NCBI GenBank assembly: GCA_026692665.1
Contig: JAPLOF010000010.1
Coordinates: 1 to 33,098 of the forward strand
DNA from: Planctomycetota bacterium
GTDB lineage: Bacteria; Planctomycetota; UBA1135; GCA-002686595
Reading direction: 5' to 3'
DNA: 33,098 bases
The notes under the pieces were generated by a model that was not told where the DNA came from, made no database searches, and saw nothing but the letters and a program-made list of their open reading frames with translations. Shown here piece after piece: positions 1 to 6,518 of this stretch (positions are counted from its first letter, which is position 1; the number at the start of each line of letters is the position of its first letter). Made by a program: the position numbers and the translations under genes.

Positions 1-420
1 TCGCGCCGCTGTCCGCGCGTGCGTCGTCGCTGCGCGCCGACTCGGACGTGGCGAGTTCGCGGGCGGCGGGCCGGTGGGGTTCTGCGGGCTGCATTCTGGA
101 TGGCGGGGGGGGGGGCGAACCAGACCTCGGGCGGATGGCGCCCGTCGGCGACCACCCTCCCGGGCGGACGGACCGCCGAGTACGGTAGCCGCGGGTGGTG
201 GTGTCCGGGATCGGTGGGACGTGCGCTGCGGGCTCAGGGTCGTGGTTCTGGTCCTTCATCGGGCGCTGCGCGCCCCGGACCGGTGTGCCGACTTGGAACG
301 CCGGCGAGGAATGGGATTCCAGCTTTCGGGCACGGCCTCCCGCGCCGAGGCGCGAGGACGCGCGATCGCTTCCGCACCCGGGGCCGGGCGTTCCTACTCG
401 CGCGGATCGTGTCCCGAGAG
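1..420. other. Stretch with no supportable gene; contains a G11 run
   Basis: Several frames are open across this very GC-rich stretch, but none has a plausible start, a consistent composition or a recognisable motif, so no gene is called. A run of 11 consecutive G lies at 105-115. It is the most obvious simple-sequence element in the window and a likely site of length errors. Confidence 0.5.
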
Positions 421-832
421 GTGAGCGCCGGAGCGGACCAGGCCCGCGATGGATCGTGGGTGCGGATCGCGCTCGTCGCGAGCGCGGCGCTCCTCCTCTA
501 CGACCTGCTCGCGGCTCGCCGCCGCCCTCCGCGCACGGACTCCGGAGGAAACTCCCGTCGCGCGCTGCGACCTCCTGAAGCCCAGCCTCGACGCCTACCT
601 CGGCCGGCCGCCGATCGAGGAGCTCCAGGGCGACGTCGCCATCGCGGAGTGGGCCGTCGATCCTCGCCCGGGGGTGCTGCTCATCTCCTCCCTGCGCTGG
701 AGCCGGCTGCGCGGTCTCGAGATGGTCCCCGACCTTCCGATCTTCGCTCAGGAAAGCGGATTCGACTTCGGCAAGGGGCGCCGTCTCGACATCCTCGTGC
801 TTTCACACCCATGGGCTTTCGATCCACGCTGA
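421..832 (+). pseudogene. Possible frameshifted small membrane-anchored protein gene
   Basis: Two adjoining stretches in different frames look coding. From a GTG at 421 the first frame gives a short polar start and one hydrophobic segment (WVRIALVASAALLLYDLLA), then loses coding character near 520-550. The frame one base further on then reads through to a TGA at 830-832 with strongly G/C-ending codons and ordinary composition (for example IEELQGDVAIAEWAVDP). Joined, they would make a protein of about 135 residues with one N-terminal membrane anchor and a cytoplasmic or periplasmic domain of unknown family. I do not recognise it. It could be a decayed gene, a sequencing error, or two chance open stretches in GC-rich DNA. 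Confidence 0.3.
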
Positions 833-846
833 TCCACGCGCCTTCG

Positions 847-1644
847 ATGCAGCCTCGAACCCAGCGATTCGTTCGAGGCCGCCGTTTCGCGGCGCTCGTC
901 CTGTTCACGTCCGTCGGGATCACGGGTTGCGCGACCGCGCGAGGTCCCGATGCCACGGGGCACTTCGAGGGACGCACGTGGTCCGGTGCCTGGGAGCACT
1001 TCCGCACCGACGAGTCGCAGTGGGTCGCTCCTGCCCTGCTGGCCGTCGCGACGCCGATCGTGTGGGCTTTCGACCAGGACACCGCAGAGGACTCCGTCGG
1101 GGGACCCGTGTTCGACACGAACACGCAGACCGGAGACAACCTGGCGATCGGACTCGGCGCCGCACCGCTGGTCCTGGGCACGTTCGACGCGTTCGGAGGA
1201 GATTCACGGTTCCTCGAAGTCAGCGCGGAGTCGCTGGCCGTGACGATGGCGATGAGCTACGCCATGAAGCTGCTCATCAACCGGGAGCGGCCCGACGGGA
1301 CCTCGGAGGACTCCTTCCCCTCGGCTCACACCGCGTTCGCGTTCGCCGGGGCGACTCTGCTCGCGCGCGACCTCGAGGAACGCTGCGACACCTGGCTGGG
1401 CTACCTGGCCTATCTGCCCGCCACGTACGTCGGGATCAGTCGGCTCGAAGGGCAGCGGCACTACCTGGCCGACATCACCTTTGGCGCGGCGCTGGCGCTG
1501 TTCACGACCAACCTGCTGTACGACGCACACTACGGTTCGAAAGGCGCGCCGGGGATCTTCGGCTCGGAGAGCCGGGTGCGCATGTCGCTCGTGCCGGCGC
1601 CGGATGGCCCTGGGCTGGGCGTGGGCCTGACCTGGTCCTTCTAG
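847..1644 (+). CDS. PAP2-family phosphatase, predicted lipoprotein
   Basis: This is a 265-residue protein of the type 2 phosphatidic acid phosphatase (PAP2 / VanZ-independent acid phosphatase) superfamily. All three catalytic signatures are present: K141-x6-RP (KLLINRERP), PSAH at 158-161 (family consensus PSGH) and SR-x5-H-x3-D at 198-209, with H205 as the expected nucleophile. The N terminus is basic, then hydrophobic, then a lipobox ITGC with C28, so it is probably lipid-anchored and exported. An in-frame ATG at 811 would add 12 residues; the 847 ATG gives a more normal signal peptide. The substrate (lipid phosphate, undecaprenyl diphosphate or another phosphomonoester) cannot be told from sequence. 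The C-terminal segment resembles an outer-membrane-like strand ending in WSF, which is unusual for the family. Confidence 0.85.
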   Translation: MQPRTQRFVRGRRFAALVLFTSVGITGCATARGPDATGHFEGRTWSGAWEHFRTDESQWVAPALLAVATPIVWAFDQDTAEDSVGGPVFDTNTQTGDNLAIGLGAAPLVLGTFDAFGGDSRFLEVSAESLAVTMAMSYAMKLLINRERPDGTSEDSFPSAHTAFAFAGATLLARDLEERCDTWLGYLAYLPATYVGISRLEGQRHYLADITFGAALALFTTNLLYDAHYGSKGAPGIFGSESRVRMSLVPAPDGPGLGVGLTWSF

Positions 1645-1647
1645 ACG

Positions 1648-1676
1648 ACGCCCTCCGGTCGTTTCCGGCCGGGCGT
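1648..1676 (+). terminator. Stem-loop after the PAP2 gene
   Basis: ACGCCC at 1648-1653 pairs with GGGCGT at 1671-1676 around an inner CCGG/CCGG pair. It begins three bases after the stop codon. Only a short pyrimidine stretch follows, so termination is plausible but not certain. Confidence 0.4.
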
Positions 1677-1725
1677 GTTCCCACGTGCTTGCCACGCGCC
1701 CGCTCCCCGGCGATCCTGGGACGCG

Positions 1726-1869
1726 ATGGCGAAGCCCGACGAAGTCGAACCGCTGTACTCCGGCCTGAAGGATGCGAAGGCGTCCGGCGTCTCGATGCCC
1801 GTGCGCATCGTGATCACGGCGCTGTTCCTGGGCTTCCTCTTCTGGATCGTCTGGCTGCAGGCGCACTAG
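1726..1869 (+). CDS. Small single-pass membrane protein (47 aa)
   Basis: A short ORF encodes 47 residues: a charged N-terminal half of about 24 residues and one strong transmembrane segment (roughly residues 26-44, IVITALFLGFLFWIVWL) ending in LQAH. Its codon third positions are almost all G or C, as in neighbouring genes. An in-frame earlier start at 1675 exists but gives an unlikely Arg/Pro-rich extension. No family is recognised. It lies 81 bases after the PAP2 gene and converges on the minus-strand HD-domain gene, so it may be transcribed alone or by read-through. It may be a small subunit or regulator of a membrane complex; no function is assigned. Confidence 0.55.
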   Translation: MAKPDEVEPLYSGLKDAKASGVSMPVRIVITALFLGFLFWIVWLQAH

Positions 1870-1900
1870 CCGCCGGGGAGGTGGGGCCCGGGCCCGAACC

Positions 1901-3082
1901 TCACCGTCCGCCGAGCCGCGCGAACTCCTGCTCCGCGAAGCGGTCGGTCATCCCGGCCAGATAGTCGCAGACCGCGCGCTCGAGCCCGACCTCTCGCGCC
2001 CAGGTCTGGTACCAGGGCGACATCTGCGCCGGATCGTCGCGGTAGGCCTCGAAGAGACGCGCGAGCACCCGGCGCGCGTACTCGGACAGCTCCAGCAAGT
2101 GGGGGTGGCGGTAGAAGCGCGCGTAGAGGAACGCCTGCAGCTCCGCCACGTGCGGCCCGATCTCCGGCCCGTGCGCCACGAGCATCCGCGGGTGGGCGCG
2201 CACCTCGTCGGGCGACCGGGGTGCGGCCTCGACGAGCCGCGCGCGGGTCGCGCTGGCGAGATCGCGGATCGTCGTGCCGAGCAACTGATTCGCGACGCGC
2301 TTCACGCGCAGCTTGCGGTCGTCGCTCGCGCGCAGGAATCCCGGGTGCCGCGCCTCGACCTCGCGCGTCGCGCGGCGCCACAGCTCGGAGCCCTCGAACA
2401 CGGCCTCCTCGGGGAACATGCCGGCCAGGATCCCGTCCTCGAGGTCGTGCATGTCGTACGCGGTCGAATCGGCGAGGTCGACGACCTGCGCCTCGAGGCA
2501 CGGGTGCCGCGGACGCGGCGCGAACTCCGCCGGCCAGTCCTCGCGGCTCTCGTGCTTCAGGAGCGACTCGCGCACCTCGCGCGTCAGGTTCAGGCCGGGG
2601 TGCTCCGGGCTGCGTCGTTCCAACTGGTCCACGACGCGCAGGACCTGCGCGTTGTGCCGGAAACCGCCGTGTCCGTGCATCAACTCGTCCAGCGCGACCT
2701 CGCCGCGGTGGCCGAACGGCGGGTGTCCCAGGTCGTGGGCCAGTGCGAGCGTCTCGACCAGCGTGCCGTTCAACGCCAGGGCGTCGCTCAGGGACCGCGC
2801 GACCTGCCCGACCTCCAGACTGTGCGACAGCCGTGTGCGGTTGTGGTCGCCTTCCCGGTTCAGGAAGACCTGCGTCTTGTACATGAGACGCCGGAACGCG
2901 GTGCTGTGGACGATGCGGTCGCGGTCGCGCTCGAAGCACGTCCGGAACTCGTCGTCGACCTCGGGAAAGCGACGTCCGCGCGAGTTCGCCGCGTGCTCGG
3001 CGTACGGGGCGAGGTCGCGCGTCTCGCGCGCCTCCTTGGCGAGGCGATCGACGAGCCCGAAGCCGGAATCGTGGGGGTTCAT
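1901..3082 (-). CDS. dgt: dGTPase-like HD-domain triphosphohydrolase
   Basis: The 393-residue product matches the deoxyguanosinetriphosphate triphosphohydrolase-like family, which hydrolyses dNTPs to deoxynucleosides and triphosphate and tunes dNTP pools. The metal-binding HD constellation is visible: H87 (RLSHSLEV), H116-D117 with H120 (HDLGHPPFGH) and D205 (ADSTAYDMHDLEDG). The N-terminal block with RDRDRIVHSTAFRRL and KTQVF is characteristic of the shorter, non-Enterobacterial dGTPase-like group. Length is normal. The usual DDIAY block reads DSTAY here, a mild change. The gene is transcribed alone on the minus strand and diverges from the small lipoprotein gene across 97 bases. Substrate preference among dNTPs cannot be read from the sequence. 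Confidence 0.88.
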   Translation of the reverse strand: MNPHDSGFGLVDRLAKEARETRDLAPYAEHAANSRGRRFPEVDDEFRTCFERDRDRIVHSTAFRRLMYKTQVFLNREGDHNRTRLSHSLEVGQVARSLSDALALNGTLVETLALAHDLGHPPFGHRGEVALDELMHGHGGFRHNAQVLRVVDQLERRSPEHPGLNLTREVRESLLKHESREDWPAEFAPRPRHPCLEAQVVDLADSTAYDMHDLEDGILAGMFPEEAVFEGSELWRRATREVEARHPGFLRASDDRKLRVKRVANQLLGTTIRDLASATRARLVEAAPRSPDEVRAHPRMLVAHGPEIGPHVAELQAFLYARFYRHPHLLELSEYARRVLARLFEAYRDDPAQMSPWYQTWAREVGLERAVCDYLAGMTDRFAEQEFARLGGR

Positions 3083-3179
3083 GGAGCCCCGACATCATGG
3101 ACGCGCGCGGCCCGCGGCGGAATCGCCAGCGCGGCGCGAATCCACGCCGGCGCCGCTTGCGGCTACACTCCGCGCACCC

Positions 3180-3677
3180 ATGCCCCCGGTTTCGTACGCC
3201 GCATCGCTCTCCGTGCTCCTCCTCGCGGCGTGCTCTCCCGCGGACCGGCCCGTTTCCCCGCAACGCACGGCGGAAGTGCCCTCCGACGGCGCGGCCTACG
3301 GCGGCGAGCTCGTGCTGCGCGGCGAGGCGGCGCTCCTCGGTTCGGGCTCGGCGACGATCGCGATCGTGCCGCGGGGCGAGGAAGCGCCGGTGATGGCCCG
3401 ATCCTGGGATCTCGGCGATCCGGCCTGGCGGTCTGGACCGGACGGATTGCGGTTGTACTTCGTCCTCGACGACCGGGATGCGTGGGCGGGGGCCACGCGG
3501 GGCACCCGCGCGGAGATGGAGCTCGTCGCGCGCTTCGATCCGGACGGCAACCCGGCGACCGAGGAACCCGGGGTCGCCCGCGTGCGCTTGCCCGTGCAGG
3601 CCGGCGCGCGCGACCTGGCGATCGAACTCTCGGTCGGACGTCAGGTCGCCGTGAACACCGGACCGGCCGGTGGCTGA
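3180..3677 (+). CDS. Small lipoprotein, possibly CcmI/CcmH C-terminal-like beta domain
   Basis: A 165-residue predicted lipoprotein: hydrophobic N terminus and lipobox LAAC with C18. The mature part is a single domain of alternating strands. The order of elements (a V.G-type first strand, an 'iaIVPRGEEAPVMARSW' strand, 'LRLYFVLDD', 'AEMELVARFDPDGNPAT', then 'VRLPVQAG..DLAIEL') resembles the C-terminal periplasmic domain seen in CcmI-type cytochrome c biogenesis proteins, which carries similar FxLDD and vxARxSxsGxA signatures. That match is from memory and is tentative. The gene starts divergently from the HD-domain gene and is followed after 44 bases by the methyltransferase gene, so those two may be co-transcribed. 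Confidence 0.7.
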   Translation: MPPVSYAASLSVLLLAACSPADRPVSPQRTAEVPSDGAAYGGELVLRGEAALLGSGSATIAIVPRGEEAPVMARSWDLGDPAWRSGPDGLRLYFVLDDRDAWAGATRGTRAEMELVARFDPDGNPATEEPGVARVRLPVQAGARDLAIELSVGRQVAVNTGPAGG

Positions 3678-3721
3678 AGCGTGAGAGTTGGCGTGCAGCG
3701 CATGAGCACGGGCGGTGCGGG

Positions 3722-4471
3722 ATGACGGCCGCTCCCTGGTGGTCCGAGGCCTTCGCGTCGGGGTACGTCGACCTCTACCCGCACCGGGACCTCGACTCCG
3801 CGCGCGCCGAGGCGCGCTTCCTGGTTTCGGTCGGTCTGCGCGGTCGCGTGCTCGACCTGTGCTGCGGTTGGGGGAGGCACCTGATCGCCCTCGAAGAGCT
3901 CGGGCTCGAGGTCGCGGGCCTCGACTACTCGGCGGACCTGCTGGCGCGCCTGGTGACCCACCCCGAGGGAACGCACGTGGCGGGTCACACCGTGCGCGGC
4001 GACGCGCGCCGCGCCCCCTTCCGCGACGCGACGTTCGACGGCGTGGTCAGCCTGTTCTCGTCCTTCGGATACTTCGGCGACGCGGGCGATGCACAGCTAC
4101 TCGCCGGCATCGCGCGGGTCCTGGCGCCGGGCGGGGCGGCCTTCCTGGACGTCATGAACCCGGAGTTCGTGCGCGCCGGGCTGGTGCCGGAATCACGCCG
4201 GGAAGCCGACGGAGCCGTGCTCGTCGAGCGGCGCAGCCTGCCCGGCCGATCCGTGCGCAAGGAGGTCGAGCTGTGGCGCGGCGCGAAGCGCCTCCGTGCC
4301 TGGTACGAGGAAGTGCGCCTGTACGAGCCCGCCGAGCTCGAGGACCGTGTCGCGTCCGCGGGGCTCGCGGTGGAGGCGCGCTGGGGTGATTTCGACGGCT
4401 CGAGCTTCGGCCCGGCGTCGCCCCGGCAACTCCTGCGGCTCCGCCGCGCGCCGGGCGCTGGACCTCGATAG
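3722..4471 (+). CDS. Class I SAM-dependent methyltransferase
   Basis: A 249-residue protein with a Rossmann-type SAM-binding fold. Motif I is VLDLCCGWGRH (about residues 43-53), followed by the acidic end of strand 2 (GLDYS), a motif around RGDARRAPF and FDGVVSLFSSFGYF, and the post-motif LAPGGAAFLDVMNP. It resembles the broad family of Methyltransf_25/11 domain proteins whose substrates vary from quinones to small molecules; nothing here fixes the acceptor. The C-terminal half (strands with KEVELWRGAKRLRAWYEEVRLY) is typical for enzymes annotated simply as class I methyltransferases. The ATG at 3722 is the only start close to motif I. It is followed by acyl-CoA dehydrogenase after 42 bases. 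Confidence 0.85.
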   Translation: MTAAPWWSEAFASGYVDLYPHRDLDSARAEARFLVSVGLRGRVLDLCCGWGRHLIALEELGLEVAGLDYSADLLARLVTHPEGTHVAGHTVRGDARRAPFRDATFDGVVSLFSSFGYFGDAGDAQLLAGIARVLAPGGAAFLDVMNPEFVRAGLVPESRREADGAVLVERRSLPGRSVRKEVELWRGAKRLRAWYEEVRLYEPAELEDRVASAGLAVEARWGDFDGSSFGPASPRQLLRLRRAPGAGPR

Positions 4472-4513
4472 ACTCCGGGACTGCGCGCACCACTTCGCGC
4501 CACCCCCCGAACC

Positions 4514-5740
4514 ATGCCCCAGAACATCGTTTTCACGCAGCTCGGCGAAGAACTCGCCGCCAAGGCCCGCCACATCGCCGACACGATCGTCCGCCCCGGC
4601 GCGGCGAAGCACGACAAGGCGCAGGAGTACAACTACGAGGCGGCGCGCGCGGTCGCGCAGGCGGGGCTCTTCCGGACGTTCATCCCGGTCGAGTACGGCG
4701 GCCTCGGCGCGGGGATCCTGGCGCTGGCGCGCGTGACGGAGGAACTGGCCAAGGCCGACTCCGGTTTCGGCGTGGCGTTCGCGGTCAACGCGCTGGGCTC
4801 CTTCCCGATCCTGGTCGGCGGGACCGAGGCGCAGAAGCAGCGCTGGCTGCCCCAGATCGCGCGCGGCGAGAAGTTCGTCGCCTTCTGCCTGTCCGAGAAG
4901 TTCGCCGGTTCCGACGCGGGCGGCCTGGCGGTCACGGCCGTCGAGGACGGCGATCACTACGTCATCTGCGGCGAGAAGAAGTGGACGACCAACGGCGGCG
5001 TCGCCGACATCTACTCCGTGTTCTGCGTGACCGACCCGACCAGCAAGTCGCGTCGGATCAGCGCCATCGTCGTCGAGAAGGGCACGCCCGGGTTCACGAT
5101 CAAGAAGGTCGAGGACAAGATGGGCATCCGCACGGTGCCCGTCGTCGAGACGCACTTCGACAACGTCCGCGTGCCGAAGTCCAACCTGATCGGCGAGCGC
5201 CCGGGAATGGGCTTCAAGCACGCGATGATGACCCTCGACCTCGCGCGCCCGGGCGTGGCCGCCCAGGCGGTCGGCGCGGCGCAGGGCGCTCTGGACCTGG
5301 CCAACGTCTATGCGCAGCGCCGACAGCAGTTCGGCGTGCCCATCAGCAACCACCAGATGGTCCAGAAGATGCTGGCGGACATGGCGATGAAGACGGAGGC
5401 CGCGCGCTGGCTGGTCTACGCCTCCGCCGCGACGTCCGACGCGGCCGCGCCCGACGTGGGCAAGATGGCGGCGATGGCCAAGTGCTTCGCGACCGACGTG
5501 GCCATGGAAGTCGCCACCGACGCCGTGCAGGTCTTCGGGGGCTACGGCTTCATGGAGGACTACCCGATCGCGAAGTGCTTCCGCGACGCGAAGATCCTGC
5601 AGATCTACGAAGGCACGAACCAGATCCAGCGGATCGTGATCGCGCGCAGCCTCGTCCGCGACGCGGCTCAACTGGACCACCTGCAGCCCTACATCCCGCG
5701 CGAGACGCAGAAGAGCTACCGCGAAGGCGTCAAGGCGTAG
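4514..5740 (+). CDS. Acyl-CoA dehydrogenase
   Basis: This 408-residue flavoenzyme catalyses alpha,beta-desaturation of an acyl-CoA, passing electrons to electron-transfer flavoprotein. Family signatures are visible in order: the N-terminal helical domain with PVEYGGLGAG; the FAD/substrate beta-domain with CLSEKFAGSDAGG and the GEKKWTTNG block; then the C-terminal helical domain with RRQQFGVPISNHQMVQ, QVFGGYGFMEDYPI and YEGTNQIQR. E366 in the YEGT motif is in the position of the catalytic base used by short-chain, butyryl and related enzymes (rather than the isovaleryl type, which uses a glutamate on another helix). Length is normal. No electron-transfer flavoprotein genes are nearby. Chain-length preference is unknown. 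A branched-chain role would suit the dehydrogenase complex downstream, but that is inference. Confidence 0.93.
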   Translation: MPQNIVFTQLGEELAAKARHIADTIVRPGAAKHDKAQEYNYEAARAVAQAGLFRTFIPVEYGGLGAGILALARVTEELAKADSGFGVAFAVNALGSFPILVGGTEAQKQRWLPQIARGEKFVAFCLSEKFAGSDAGGLAVTAVEDGDHYVICGEKKWTTNGGVADIYSVFCVTDPTSKSRRISAIVVEKGTPGFTIKKVEDKMGIRTVPVVETHFDNVRVPKSNLIGERPGMGFKHAMMTLDLARPGVAAQAVGAAQGALDLANVYAQRRQQFGVPISNHQMVQKMLADMAMKTEAARWLVYASAATSDAAAPDVGKMAAMAKCFATDVAMEVATDAVQVFGGYGFMEDYPIAKCFRDAKILQIYEGTNQIQRIVIARSLVRDAAQLDHLQPYIPRETQKSYREGVKA

Positions 5741-5822
5741 ACGCTCCGTCCGCGGCCTCGGGGCTCTCGGCCGGAGGCGTCGGCTCGCATCGACGCATCC
5801 GGGCCGCACGATCCGCGCGGAT

Positions 5823-5854
5823 ACCGAACTACCCGGTAACCGACCTACCCGGTC
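5823..5854. repeat. Two tandem copies of a 16-base element
   Basis: Copy 1 is ACCGAACTACCCGGTA (5823-5838) and copy 2 is ACCGACCTACCCGGTC (5839-5854); 14 of 16 bases agree. The junction also contains CGGT-A-ACCG. Tandem spacing of 16 bases and location in an intergenic region suggest binding sites for a regulator, though only this one pair was seen. Confidence 0.6.
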
Positions 5855-5976
5855 CTGTGCACGGATGCGACGCTGCGGCGTCCTCTCGATCCGGTGTTCG
5901 GTCCTGCGGTCCACGAGAGCCCCGAGTTCTCGATCGCGGCGCACGCGGACGTGGGCTGGGGTCCGTTGACGAGCGG

Positions 5977-6000
5977 GCGCGTGAGCGCGCGCTCACACGC
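5977..6000. promoter_or_regulatory. Long palindrome, candidate operator or hairpin
   Basis: GTGAGCGCGCGCTCAC at 5981-5996 is a perfect 16-base palindrome. With one mismatched pair it extends to 24 bases (5977-6000). It lies in the gene-free region upstream of the sigma factor. A dimeric regulator site is plausible; GC-rich chance palindromes are common, so confidence is moderate. Confidence 0.4.
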
Positions 6001-6267
6001 CGAGGCCTGCTGCCGGTTCCCGCTCGGAAACCCACTGCGCGCGAGCGCTCTCGCGTTGGCGATTCCTGGACAGCGAGTGTCGTAATGACAGCGCCGCGCC
6101 CTCCGACGCAGGTTCCGTAGCTTCCGTTACGGAGGCGTTTCAAGGCTCGAAGTACGCCCGTTCCAGCATCTTCCGAGCTTTGCCCTGCGTACGCCCTCTG
6201 CGGTAGTCCGCATGGTGCGGACGTTGCAGGGTGGTGATCGTCATGAAGCGACGCAACGCAACGCAGC

Positions 6268-6313
6268 CTTTGCTCCGAGCAAAGAAAAAGGGGCGGCCCA
6301 AGGTCGCTGCCCC
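6268..6313 (-). terminator. Double hairpin with T-run on the minus strand
   Basis: On the plus strand, CTTTGCTC/GAGCAAAG (6268-6284, one base between the arms) is followed by AAAAA and then GGGGCGGC/GCTGCCCC (6290-6313, eight-base loop, one G-U pair). Read on the minus strand this is a GC-rich hairpin followed directly by TTTTTC, the form of an intrinsic terminator. No minus-strand protein gene ends here, so it may end an antisense or small RNA, or be leader structure. Confidence 0.4.
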
Positions 6314-6518
6314 CCGTTCCGCGCGTAGTCAACAGCGCAAGAGCGTGTCCGTCCGTGGCAGGGCGACGCGCGTTCTCGAGGGTGGACAACCTTGGTGCGG
6401 TCTCTCCCGCCCGCATGTCGTCTCCGACCAGGGTTCCGATTCGATCGTGGTTCCCAGCACGCGACGCCGCGCTCCTCGCCAAGAGGCCGTGCGGCGCTCC
6501 GAGCAGGAGGGTTCATCC

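Larger units (their letters stand above)
5741..6518. other. 778-base region without a convincing gene; structured leader of the sigma-factor gene
   Basis: No frame here has the codon pattern of the neighbouring genes. The stretch is less GC-biased than its surroundings around 6060-6290. It contains a 16-base tandem repeat (5823-5854), a long palindrome (5981-5996), a small hairpin TCCGTA/TACGGA near 6114-6133, and two adjacent hairpins joined by an A-run (6268-6313). An in-frame upstream extension of the sigma gene to about 6231-6243 is open and would add a basic N terminus (MKRRNATQ...), but its composition and the strong ribosome site at 6505 argue against it. The region most likely holds the promoter and a long 5' untranslated leader for the sigma factor, possibly also a small RNA. 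Confidence 0.5.

Noticed and set aside
6056..6088. TTGGCG and TAATGA as a sigma-70 promoter
   Set aside because: The spacing is about 21 bases and the -10 match is poor.
6231..6518. In-frame upstream extension of the sigma gene
   Set aside because: The added residues are basic and low in coding character, and a good ribosome site precedes the ATG at 6519. It is kept only as an alternative.
5741..6518. tRNA or other structural RNA in the long gap
   Set aside because: No cloverleaf with a proper T-arm and acceptor stem could be drawn; a GGTTCCGATTC stretch near 6430 is only superficially similar.
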